Shown: in pieces, positions 27,691-38,155 of the stretch | Position numbering within the stretch: position 1 is the first letter of the stretch | How the letters are laid out: each line of letters opens with the position of its first letter | Origin: Progne subis subis | Lineage: Eukaryota; Chordata; Aves; Passeriformes; Hirundinidae | Assembly (NCBI GenBank): GCA_022316685.1 | Contig: JAKJHU010000082.1 | Location: forward strand, 2,232,001-2,296,000 | DNA length: 64,000 bases | Reading direction: 5' to 3' | Made by a program: the position numbers and the translations under genes | The notes under the pieces: model-generated | Database searches by the model: none | What the model was told of the DNA's origin: nothing | Seen by the model: the letters and a program-made list of their open reading frames with translations, nothing else

Positions 27691-28069
27691 ATTCAAAACT
27701 ACACTATTTTGTCCTCAGCTCCTGGCTGTGATGCTCATTAGCCTGGATGGCATTTAGGTGTGAAGAGGGAGATGCCCACAGAACAGCAGTGGCCACCAGG
27801 AACAGTAGGAGAGGACAGGAGCTCCTCAGCAGCCAGGTGCTCTCAGGCTCTCTGGCTGCACCTGCCCAGGGGCTGTGTCCTGGCATCCCTGCCATGCCTG
27901 GCATGCCTTGCCCTTCAGCAAACCTGATTGCCTGAGACATGTCTACCCAGAAACCCCCCAAGAGGGAGCATGGGCTCGAGCTGTTCCTGGCATGGAAGGT
28001 TGGGCTGAGGCTAGGAGCATGAAATGAGCCATTGGAACAGTTTGGAGAGCGAGTGGGAGGAGGGTTACA

Positions 28070-28215
28070 AATATGGGGGAAGAATTATGATGGATTTATC
28101 ACAGCCTGAAATAAATTAACCTCTGGGAGGAATGATTTTGTAATAATTTGCATTTAGATACTCTGACACAGCCACATAACCCCAAACCTTCTGCAAACAT
28201 TGTAATTAATTCAAT
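28070..28215. other. Candidate conserved non-coding element with POU octamer
   Basis: It contains a perfect octamer ATTTGCAT (28146-28153) next to TAATAAT, plus AAATTAAC, TTTATCACA and GTAATTAATTCAAT motifs, within about 150 bp. It is non-repetitive and AT-rich between GC-richer flanks. Enhancer function is speculation without alignment. Confidence 0.24.
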
Positions 28216-28499
28216 CTCCAACATCCTATGAGAGGGATAGAAATAGCACTATTTACACGGTTAAAGGAGCCAAGGACTCTTCTCTCGGTATTGCATTTTT
28301 CACCCCTGGGGCTGCCCTTCTGTCTCGTTTCCAGAGCCTCCTGGTGGGGTGGAAGGCAGCAGCAGTGAACAGCTGGAGAGCTTTCCTGGGCACAGCTAGC
28401 CGAGCTCCTGTGTGTTACAGCACACAGCCCGTGGGACGCAGCCCAGGGAGCCCGTGTGGGCAGGGCAGTCAGGCTGGAGCACATGGCACAAGAAGCAGG

Positions 28500-28547
28500 G
28501 AGCTGAGCCCTGGTCAAAGCTGAGCCCAGTCAAAGCTGAGCCCTGCC
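28500..28547 (+). repeat. 16-17-bp tandem repeat, three copies
   Basis: Units of the form AGCTGAGCCC(T)GGTCAA recur three times, with small differences between copies. The surrounding sequence is GC-rich intron. Confidence 0.85.
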
Positions 28548-30201
28548 TCAGCTCCTGGTAGTGGTGGCTGTGGGCAGGGGCTGTTCCCCCGCAGAGACCC
28601 TGGGCCCAACTCCATCCCTGAGTGGAAAGTGGTCAAATGATTTAATATTCAGCACTCTGAAGTGTGGTAATGAATTCGATAGCCAAAATGATCTGCAAAC
28701 CTAGCCAGCTTAAGAGGGTATTTCAAGGACAATCCAAGACTGTAGCTATGCAGTGGGACATTCTCTTGTCATCAGCCTCCTGCCTATTCCTTCCCATTCC
28801 AGGGCAGTTAATCATAAATGAGATACTTGCTGGATGCTGTTTTCATGCCTGCTCTCCCCTGGTTCTGTTTCCAAGGGACCGTGCAATCGGTGGATTACAT
28901 CCCACCCCAACTTCAGCAGCTTTTGCAGGAGAGCTGGCTTTTCCAGAGAGAGCCAGATTGAACCTCACATTGTGACTCTGGAAGGCTTGGGAAAGCTGAT
29001 TGTTTTCAGAGCATCTCAAAGTGCATCTTCTCTTACAAATGTGTCTTAAATCCAGGGTTCTTAGGGCAGCATGGAGCCAGTGTTAGCTGAGCCATTGAGT
29101 GCACCCTGGGCACCTGTGTGCTCCACTGCCAGACCTGCTCAGGGGTGGGGTGAAAGTCTAGGGCTGAGGAGAGATGCCTGGGTTTCAACTACAGACTTGG
29201 GATAGTGCAATTTTCTTTGGGCTTGACCCAAAGCTGGCCTTGGTTGCTGGAAGTGTATCCATCATCTTCAAGGAGATCTGAGCAACCCCCCTTTAGCTGA
29301 GAGAGATTTGGCTTCTGCCATGCCTGTCTGCTTTCTGCAAAGCTCTTCCAGGGGTGGGAGCACGTGCTGTCCAGCAAGTGGTGAGCAACAGGTCATCTGC
29401 ACACAGGGGGAACTTGTGTGGCACAGCAGTGGGGAGAGGACACACCCTGTATGGTGGAGATTTACTCCTTGTAAAACACCTCTGGCTCTCTGTTGGTATC
29501 TGCAGATGTCTCCTGCCAAGTGAACCCAGGGATATTTGTAGTGCAAGCTTCAGCAATAGGACAAAGGCAAGCTGGCAAACAAAGGGACTTTGAAATATAA
29601 GGAGAACCAAAATATAGTCTGGAGCACATTTATTTTGGAATCAATAGAAAAAGGTTAAATAATAATAGGGAATGTTTCCAGGGTGGGTCAGGTTAAAAAG
29701 CAAAGAAAGCAAAGCCTGTTCACAGTTCTATAAGACTGTTCTGTGTGTGCTGAGTTTGAGTTACAGAGATAAATGATGAAAACTTTGCTTCCCACTGAGA
29801 TGGAGTGTGGTGGTGCTGAGCACCACGCAAACACCTGCTGAGTACCTTACAAACACCTGCAGAACACTAAGATAAATGCTACTTCAAAAGGGCTTGAAAC
29901 TGCTCTGAGTTCAAGAGTGGAAAAAAGGTCTGTATTCAATTCACAAAGTCATGTAAAATTTAACAGTTTTAGCTACGGGTGTGACTTTCCCCCGCTTTCT
30001 GCCAGTTTTTCCGCTGTCCCCTTCCCCTCGGCTGTGTGGAGGCTGTGCTGTCACAGCGGGGCTGGAGCCACCCTGCTCAAACACCCCGTGCCTCGCCCGG
30101 GCTGGGAGCGCAAAGCATTTGTCTGGACTTGTCCCATTGTAATGAGCACACCTCTCGCCGCTGCCGCTCCTCAGTGTCCGTCTGGGAGCTCAGGCACGGG
30201 G

Positions 30202-30350
30202 CTCCTCTCCTCTCCTCTCCCTCTCCCTCTCCCTCTCCCTCTCCCTCTCCCTCTCCCTCTCCCTCTCCCTCTCCCTCTCCCTCTCCCTCTCCCTCTCCCT
30301 CTCCCTCTCCCTCTCCCTCTCCCTCTCCCTCTCCTCTCCCTCTCCTCCCT
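30202..30350 (+). repeat. (CTCCCT)n pyrimidine microsatellite; G-quadruplex motif on the minus strand
   Basis: Three CTCCT pentamers (30202-30216) lead into 19 uninterrupted CTCCCT hexamers (30217-30330), followed by a mixed CTCCT/CTCCCT tail. The complement is (AGGGAG)n, giving 19 consecutive GGG runs separated by AGA. This exactly fits the G3 plus short-loop quadruplex rule, and the plus strand fits an i-motif. The pure purine/pyrimidine strand bias also suits triplex DNA. In the GPC1 pre-mRNA it would be a CU-rich tract 2.8 kb before exon 2, of the kind bound by PTB or PCBP proteins. Translations of it (LPLP, EGEG, RERE) are artefacts. Confidence 0.97.
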
Positions 30351-33123
30351 GCCTGAACCCTGCCGGGTTTAATCGTTTTAAAGGTGGCTCCACAGTCAGG
30401 CTTGGTGCTGATGTTTTGATGTAGCCCTTTTGTAGCTTCCTCAGGGTGGGTGGCAGGAGTGAAAGCAGTTTGTGTGGATGTGGGAGAGGTCAAGAGCTCA
30501 TCCTGAATGCAGTCATGAACAACGGGCACACCAGTATGTAGGGTCACACGATTAATCCAGATCTACAACTGGGAGAAGACTTTTAGATCACACATTAGTA
30601 TTTTCCTCTTTTTCCACTGCTGGATCTGCTATTCGGATTTCTAAGCTAGCCCTCCAAGGACACCAAACCTCTGCTGCATTAAGTAAGGCAGTCAGAAAAG
30701 CACTGTGATATGATTAGGAACACAATTAGGGAGAGTACTATAACAGAAGGTTGAGAGACTGGGAGCCAAAGCCCTGGAGCTCTCCCAGAAAAATTATTCA
30801 CAAGGGCAGGAGAGGGGAGAGGGGACATCCCCAGGTTCCCAGTGATTTGAGTGGGTTTCCCAAAACAGGGCATTAGTACAGGGCTGTTGGAGGCTTTGCC
30901 GGGGCCTGCCAGCCCCGGTGGCTAATGACACCCAGACGAAATGGCGGGAGCGCTCATGTGGTTGAGCGCAAGGCCTCTGAGCACAACCAGGACCTCACCA
31001 GCAAAATTCACCATCAGCTGAGGTGGTAAAGGCACTTTTGGGAACCGCTGGGATCTCTTGGGATCCATTTCTTTGTTGATTGGCTTTTCAGAGAGGCCAG
31101 GCCCTGCAGAGGCCTCGCTTTGTCCTGAGGGCATCAAGGGCCTCACAGAGGGACGCGTCCCATGGTAAAACTGATGCCCACAAAACTTCAGTCCTTGCCA
31201 GAAATCCTGTGGCAGCAGAAATGGAATGGAAAAGGCTGGACAAGAAAAAAGTTTTTAATTTGCCGTGACAGGAATCAAAGCCACATCTTGTCAAGAAATT
31301 ACCGCTCCCTTTTCCTGCCTGTCTGTCACACGTCAGCAGCCCTGCCGCTGTACAGATAAACGCAGCTCTACAGAAAGGAGCCCAGGGAATGACTCGGAAC
31401 AATCCAGTCCGTGAGGGAAGGAGAGGCTCAGGCAAGCCCTGGAACTGAGCCTGCATTTGGTGTGGCAGGCATGGTGCCACATGATATTTATATTTGACTC
31501 TTGAGTTTTTATATTTAAGCAAGCTGCTGCTTTTCCTGCTGCTTTGGCAAGGGCTCCTGGGCACTCGTGGGGACAGAGAGTGACTGTGTCCTGTGGGAGA
31601 CGTACCAGCCCCAGGACACACCACCCTTGCACCCCTCTCAGCTGGGAGCACAGCACAAGGCTGAAGATGGGAGTTACTCTCCTACAGAAGCTGGTGAGCA
31701 GCAATTCCCATCATGTAGACAGGAAGATGCCCATGGTAACCTGTTTTCCAAGGGCAGGCTCACCCCACATCCTGCAGAGGTTGCTCAAGGGTCATCTGTG
31801 AGCAGAAATCCAAGGACCAGCAAAATGCAAACTCATTCTGAATGGCTTCTGCCTAAAATACATCAACTAGAGAACATTCCAGTTGCTCTTAGGCTGCTAA
31901 GGAGATAACTTACACAAGGGTAGGACACATGTCCTGTTGCAGAGACCCTTTACCACCCATTTGCTAAGAGTTTTAAACTGGCAATAGCTAAGGACTTTAA
32001 TGGGAAGCTCTGGAGACTGTGCCAGTTCAGGATTTGAAGCTGTTAAGACATACGAGATAAAACACAATTTTAAAGATATTTAGGCTCAGCTATGACATTA
32101 AGACAGCAGTCCTGTAAAAGTACCAGCAAAATCATTGGCAATCCCAATCAAATTTTCTTAAACATGGTAACTGCTTGGTAATTGGTTTATCTCAGAACAT
32201 GCTTGGAACAAGAGGGGTATTTTACTTTTTTAAATAAATGTTTGATTTCATTCAAATGAATTCTTATTGCTTGGGTAATGAGAAACATAGGTTGTGTTTG
32301 CAGGTGGATGTTTCTTTGTAAGGACTTGTAAGAACTTGAGCAACTATTTTTAAAATGTTGCTGACTCTGCCTATGCGAGCACTTGCTTCTCCACAGTAAA
32401 GAAGTTGCAGAGGGCAGGAGAAGCTCCATACTGGAGAATTTTTGAATTTGACTGCTGAGTCCTCTTGCTTTTCCTGTTCTTCCTTATAGCAAGGGGTATA
32501 TTCAATCAGTGATTGTCATAGCAACGTTTTTTGGGGTGGTCTTGTCACTTTCCAGGAGATAAATTTTCACTGAAAATTTCAATACATGTGGAGGGGAATT
32601 AGCCACCCAAATTCCACTGACATCCATCACATCTCTGTCTCTTGAAAACTGCTCACTAGCCTCACCTCTCCAGTTAAGGAAATGCCTTCTCAGGATAAAT
32701 TTGGTAGGGCAGGGAACACTTTGGAGTTGTTTCTTTTTTTCTTGACAAAGCAGTTTCAAACAGCTGTGCTAATATGCATATTAAGTCTAATGAGTACAGC
32801 CGTCATTTAATCAGACTTCCATGTCTTCTGGGATTCTAGGCAGAGATGGATTCTAGGACAGACTTTGAGCAGGAGACACTTGTATTTTCCTTCTCCTCAG
32901 CTCCATATATGAATTTTCTCTCCTTTTCTTTTCCTTCCCTCAGTCGACAGTGAGAAAATTTGTGCTTCATTGACACCAACCACTGTATTAAAGCAGAAGA
33001 ACTCAAATTAGGTGATAAATTTAACAGAAAGACCTGATGCAATCCAGGCTGCCAGGGAGCTGGGATATTTTTAAGCTGAGATTACCCAGTGTGAAATCCT
33101 CCCTTTTCCAGATCTGGCCATTA
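30351..33123. other. Intron 1 sequence between the CTCCCT array and exon 2
   Basis: No coding exon recognised. Sequence becomes AT-rich from about 32000 towards the exon 2 acceptor. Confidence 0.65.
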
Positions 33124-33146
33124 AATTGCATTTTCTGTTATTTTAG
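33124..33146 (+). other. GPC1: Splice acceptor of GPC1 exon 2
   Basis: A T-rich tract (ttttctgttatttt) runs directly into the AG at 33145-33146. The exon then begins GG-GAG-CAC, which completes a glycine codon split after its first base, as expected at the GPC1 exon 1/exon 2 junction. This sets the reading frame and supports the + strand orientation. Confidence 0.9.
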
Positions 33147-33305
33147 GGGAGCACCTGCGAATCTGCCCACAAGGTTACACCTGCTGCACCAGCGAGATGG
33201 AGGAGAACTTTGCAAACAAAAGCCGAAGTGAATTTGAAGCCATGATGAAAGAGGCTGGTCGCTCTGTGCAGGCGACCCTAACAGCACAGCACAGAAGCTT
33301 TGACA
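33147..33305 (+). CDS. GPC1: Glypican-1 exon 2 (internal coding exon, partial gene)
   Basis: This exon encodes part of glypican-1, a secreted-pathway, GPI-anchored heparan sulfate proteoglycan of the cell surface that binds FGFs, Wnts, Hedgehog and Slit ligands. The exon is 2 nt + 52 codons + 1 nt, phase 1 at both ends. Translation begins (G)[19 protein letters not shown] and ends with HRSFD, corresponding to about residues 56-108 of human GPC1, in the N-terminal cysteine-rich lobe. Three invariant glypican cysteines are present (RIC and TCC; human C62, C68, C69), which in the known structure form disulfides with cysteines encoded by other exons. The NKS sequon matches human N79. GPC1 is preferred over GPC4 and GPC6 because the [15 protein letters not shown] stretch is diagnostic, whereas those paralogues diverge after CPQ. 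Flanking splice sites fit. Exons 1 and 3 lie outside the window. No frameshift or stop is seen, so the exon appears functional. Confidence 0.96.
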
Positions 33306-33311
33306 GTAAGT
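33303..33311 (+). other. GPC1: Splice donor of GPC1 exon 2
   Basis: The exon ends TTT-GAC-A and is followed by GTAAGTAAA. The GTAAGT hexamer is the full vertebrate U1 donor consensus. The single trailing A leaves phase 1, so exon 3 must supply two bases of an A-starting codon. Confidence 0.92.
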
Positions 33312-34735
33312 AAAACCTGCCTGGTTCCCTCTGCTCAGGAGCCAGTCACTGCTCAGTTCCCCAGGCACTGCTGGAGCCAGGAGGTTGTGTTTGACACGCT
33401 TTACTCTGCATCTCACTCAACAGTTTGCGTGAAGCTTTTCTGGAATTGTAGGAATTGTACCTCTGGCAGTGTTTCTGTAAGACCAAGGCATTTTGAGATC
33501 TCCATTTGAGAGCAGCCACTGGAGGAGGCTGGCAGACGCTGGTGTGCCTTGGCACCGATGCAGCTTTGACAGGCGTGCTGTAATCAGCTCCTACCACAGC
33601 AGAGGAGCATTTGGGGCAGTGACGTAAAACCTGGCACTGTGCCTTGAACTGTAAGTTGAACAATGTGGTAAAGGTGATTGGATAGCCCTCAGTAGGTGGG
33701 GAGAGTTTAAGGAGATTTTTCTTGCCCTTTTCCATGTAGATTGCAAGTGAAAAGGAGGTTGGTGCGTATTGGATGCTTATAGCTGTCAGTTTCATGCAAA
33801 CACAGGGAAATGTTTCGTAGCAGGGAAGCTCTTAGAGACTGTTGTGCAGAAGATATTGTGGACAAACATTCTCTCCAAAGTCCAGTATCCCTCCTAACAT
33901 GCTAAGCAAAGGCTAAGGATGGCTCTCTTACTTTTATTGTTCCCTGAAAAATCCATTTTGCACCGCACTGTAAGCCTGGAGGTCTGAAGGCCACTGGAAA
34001 TAAATGGTTTACTGGCAAAATTGAGATGACCTGTGATTCAGAAGCTGTATCCATTGTCAGATTTTGAAGAAGGTCAGACATTTAGAATCATGGCCCTCCT
34101 AACTTTATCAACAGTCATCATATGGAGTTACCATGAAAAGGAGTTGGGGAAAGACGCTGTAATAGCCAGAAAGGTGGAACTGGAAATTCAAGTAGTAAAT
34201 AATAGATCTAAAGAAATAAGCCTGACCTTCAGGCTTATAACCAAGATGAAGTGCTTTTACACCAAATAGGAAGAGAAGGCAGTGCATCTCTGCAAAAGGC
34301 ATTGTGTGTGTGGCCAAGGTTGGCCACAGCAAAGGCATTCCTTTATAAGCTCAAAATTAATTGATTTTCACTCGCCTTAAAAGGTGACAATCAGGATTTT
34401 TAAAAGAGCCTGACAATGGTGGTTGCTCAGACTGAATGGGACCTGATATAGCTGCTGCTGAGCACAGTCCCCAACCTCTGAAAGACTTTGAAATTTCAGC
34501 CTCTAAAATCCAACCCTTTGCAGGAGTGAGTGCTTGGCACTCTCCCTCCACTCCATGTCACAGCACTGGCTGCTATATCTGCTGTTTATTTTCACCACAG
34601 CCACTCAAAAGAGCAGAGTTCTGCATCTGTCATGTAAGAGAGTGCAGAATTCGATGGAGGCTTTGAGGATTATACTAACAAGCAGAAATTTCCTAGTGAA
34701 GGACTGGTTTAGTCTAAGTGTGATGTTTTGGTGGA

Positions 34736-34750
34736 TTAATAATAATAATA
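34736..34750 (+). repeat. (AAT)n short microsatellite
   Basis: About four to five AAT/TAA triplets continuing into imperfect AAC/AAT units, in intron 2. Confidence 0.75.
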
Positions 34751-34832
34751 ACAGCAATAAGAGTAATAGTAAGCAAATCCAAGCATATGAAAGGGAGATG
34801 CTTGTGCTGAGATGTCAGTTAGAGCCATTTGT

Positions 34833-34876
34833 TTTTATTCCCCAGCATTTTATTTTGGTTTTATTCCCCAGTATTT
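34833..34876 (+). repeat. 26-bp-period duplication
   Basis: TTTTATTCCCCAG followed by (C/T)ATTTTA recurs at 34833 and 34859. The copies differ by one base. Confidence 0.88.
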
Positions 34877-36358
34877 TACAAAGTCAGAGCTTTATTTCTG
34901 TGGTGCATACCCAAGTTTCTTTTAAGTATCAAAGTAAATGTTCAATAAGCCAAATATTACTTTAACAGACCATAATGCACAGATCATTGGTGTTCTGTAG
35001 TGGGAGCAACCTCACTTGAGCCCACAGGCCAGGAGGATTTCTCCTGCTCCCATTATACCCTTTTAGTTTGCTTAACTACCCTTGCAATCAATACAGAGTA
35101 TATAATTTATGCAAGACCCGATTTAAAAAAAATCATCATATTGTGTCTCAGGTTCAAGCATGACTTTACCTTTAAATAGTACAATTATTTTTTCTTTAGC
35201 TACTGCGTGAATGGTTTAAAATTGAAGGGAGTTCTGCTGACGGGGCAATGGGATCACCTCAGCTCCTGAAACAATGCCACAGAAACTGCCCTAGCTTCTA
35301 GTAAATGTTGTTAATCTCACAGTTAACGAGACCTTTTGCAGGTAGTGCTGCTTAGAGCTGTTCAATAAAGGAGCTTTTTTATGTCAAATTGATGAGCTCT
35401 AGTCTTGCTGGCACCAGATGCCTGCGTTTGTTGGGTTTCCACAGCAGCAGCTTGGAGTGCAGCTTTGGGGGTTGCAGTGCTATTGATGCACAGCTTGTCT
35501 TCACATTAGTGATTTCATTTGGCCTTAGGAGGATGTAGAGAGACTCCACTGGATGGGGTTGTCCAACCCTTTCTCAAAGTATTTGTAGCCTGGAGATCAG
35601 ATTATTCATATATTCTCAGCCAGCAGGTGTGGCATACTGAACTTTAGGCCTGGAGCTGTCTTATTTTTGGATTCATCACAGCAAATCTTGTACCCGTAAT
35701 CTCACTGCTGATCATGGCAATAGTCTCTACTTGTAAATTCCCCAAGCTCCACACAGAAAATAGCAAGGTTACAGCAATCTGCCTCTGAAGTAATGTTCTC
35801 TGTGCTTGTGGTCAACATTTTGCTTTGGAGAATAATTCATCATGCAGGTTGTGATCTGTAAAGCCCTAAAATGTCAGCACACCTCTGCTCTGAGCTGCAA
35901 CTTTGTGTTGTTGCAAGGAATTAGAGAGTGTTATTTCAGTCTCCCTGGCTGCTTTTGGGGCAAACATTTTGCGTCCAAGAGCTGAGTGTCCTTTTTCTCA
36001 CATAGAAAGTACTTTTAGAGGAAATGCACGTGTGAGATACAGATGACATGCAATAGGTGTAGCTGTATATTCAAAAGTGAGATGTGTGGAATAGGATCCT
36101 ACAGTCTGAGTGCTGTCTCTGCACAGCAGAGGACACATGGCTTCTGAGATGCCCTTCCTTCCAGGATTTGCCAGGGCTAAATTTAAACAGCCTACAGTAT
36201 TGCTTAGCTGCTTACCAGCATATTTGTTGTTTTGCTTTATGTTACTGTAGTTAGGCAGATTTTGGGGACATCAGTTGCAAGCTATACATGTGGTCATAGG
36301 CTTGCTGTTAACCTTTTAACTGAAAAGGTAGCATTTTAATCTGCAACCAATCGGTTTT

Positions 36359-36362
<4 letters not shown>

Positions 36363-36397
<35 letters not shown>
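36363..36397 (+). repeat. A35 homopolymer tract
   Basis: Thirty-five consecutive A residues follow TTTTAATT, and an A-rich tail (ggaaagaaaaagag) follows. It could be the tail of an old retroposed sequence in + orientation or a simple expanded tract. I see no recognisable source gene immediately upstream and no clear target-site duplication. The exact length is prone to sequencing error. Confidence 0.95.
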
Positions 36398-36399
<2 letters not shown>

Positions 36400-38125
36400 A
36401 AAGAAAAAGAGCCAGAAGCACAGACCATGAGTGATGGGAGCATATGCTTTTGATAACTCAGTGCTAGGGAGGATGTTGTGGTCAGAGTAGAGGTATTTCA
36501 TTAGCAGGTTTAAAGGCACAAATTCTTTGTTAATTCTGATGGCCCAGGGCCCTTGGTCAGACAGGGAGGGAAATGTAGTTAGGTGGGAGAACAACCTGTA
36601 GCAGAGACCTACTAGAGACTGCTAGGATGGTTTTGGTTGGCATTTATTTGCCTGAAAAATCTGTAGATAGCCTATACTTAGAAATAAAAACATGAATAAT
36701 AAAAATAAAAACAAGTGAGGGGTCTTAAAGGGAGCTGGGGTACAGCCTCTGTTGAGACTGGTATAAAATACTGTTTTAAAGGTGCTTCCAACATTGATTG
36801 CAGAGTGTGCTCTTTTCAAACTGGTAACTTGTCAGTGAATGGGGAAGTTTCAGTGTCTATTATTACAAAATTAAATACATTGACGCTGTGGTTCAGGATA
36901 CAGATGTGAGCTGGCTGTGCCCCCTCTGACAGCTGCAGAACAGGACTTTGGCTCTTCAGTTGTGCTGAGAGTGAGTTTCAAACATTGCTGGGGGAGATTC
37001 CTGCCGAAAATGAGCTTTTTTTTGTATATCACACAACTGCATGTCGGTGGTGCTCACAGTCATGGGAATGATAAACTCCTGTCCCCCCCCAATGCAAATT
37101 AAACTTGCACTTCCATAATCTGTTGCAGCAATGAGCCTGAAAAAACTTCTGGGCTGTGCAGGAAAGGCTCTAGAAGTGATCTGTGGTTCCTGATCAGAGC
37201 AGTCCCTTTCCAAGGCTGTGCAGTCAGGGATGGCTGCAGAGGGGTGAAAAGAGGGAGCAAGAGCAAGCAGTACTTGACTTGGAGTGACAGTGAGGGGCCC
37301 CAAGCAGCAAGGAACAAGGCTGTTTTTCTAATCTTTGTGAAAGCTCAGTTGTTGAGAGTCTAATCCTTGTCTGTCTCTCTGTTTTCTCCCTTTTTCCCCA
37401 CTTAAATCACTTTTTAATAATACTGCAGTGTTGCACCAATCTTTCCTTTTGGAGCACTTAGCAAGCAGTCCCTGTGTGACTGCTGACCTTTAGCTGTGAG
37501 CCAGGAAATCTGTCCTTTCAGAATTGTTTCATGTTTTCAGGAAATATCAACAAGCCAAAACAAAAAACCTTGGCTTTTAGTCCACACTGCACAGCCTAAA
37601 AATGATTTGTAGCCCTCATAAAATCTGTGATTTTTAAGCTGTGACAATCAAATGCAGATTAAAAAATTTGTGGTTTATAACTGGCTGGTCATTGGAAAGC
37701 TGATGTCATGTAAAAGCTTTCATAATGTCCGGTCTTGGTAGCTGGAAACTGCATATGCAGAAACACAGACCATGCAGATAATTAACATTATTTGAGAGTT
37801 AGTTTCAGACAGTTACATATTTCTTATGAAGATGAATCATTGTTTTAAATGTTACAAGGTGGGAAACATCCTAGTAGCTGTTACACACTGATGGTTAAAT
37901 TTTTACAGATTTCTAAAGGTCCCGTGTTTAAAGTTCAACCAAATGTGTCTTTGTCAGAGGAACTGAGTTATGTAACCCTCAGTACCTAGAGCTGCAGCCC
38001 CTAAAAGCACTGTTGGAGAGAGGCATATATAAATATTTGTATTTACATTCATATATGCTGTGAATGCGTAAAGAAGCTGATCAGGAGGTTGTGGAATAAG
38101 CCCAGCAGGCAGAGCTCTGTACTAC

Positions 38126-38155
38126 CCTGATGGCTTCAAACCTGATGGCTTCAAA
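38126..38155 (+). repeat. 15-bp perfect tandem duplication
   Basis: CCTGATGGCTTCAAA occurs twice back to back, and a CCT follows that begins a third copy. This is consistent with replication slippage. Confidence 0.95.

Larger units (their letters stand above)
24001..30201. other. Intron 1 sequence, nothing coding recognised
   Basis: Contains the A-rich repeat near 27651, the 16-17-bp repeat near 28500 and the candidate element at 28070-28215. The region just before the CTCCCT array (30000-30200) is the most CpG-containing part of the window but is too short to call a CpG island. Confidence 0.6.
1..33146 (+). other. GPC1: GPC1 intron 1, downstream part (inferred)
   Basis: Everything upstream of exon 2 is read as intron because no exon 1 (signal peptide and CGE-start of the mature protein) or other homologous coding exon was recognised on either strand. 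At 33 kb or more this is a long intron, as is common for glypican first introns. Other embedded transcripts such as lncRNAs cannot be excluded from sequence alone. In human, MIR149 lies in this intron; I did not see it here. Confidence 0.75.

Noticed and set aside
30077..30547. Long open frames encoding LPLP, EGEG or RERE repeats on both strands
   Set aside because: They are translations of the CTCCCT microsatellite, in which a hexamer repeat keeps frames open automatically. No conserved flanking protein sequence.
35540..35580. GGATGGGGTTGTCCAACCC, reminiscent of CR1 3' tails
   Set aside because: Too short, and no downstream CR1 octamer repeat. The resemblance is partly due to the self-complementary GGGTTGNNCAACCC core.
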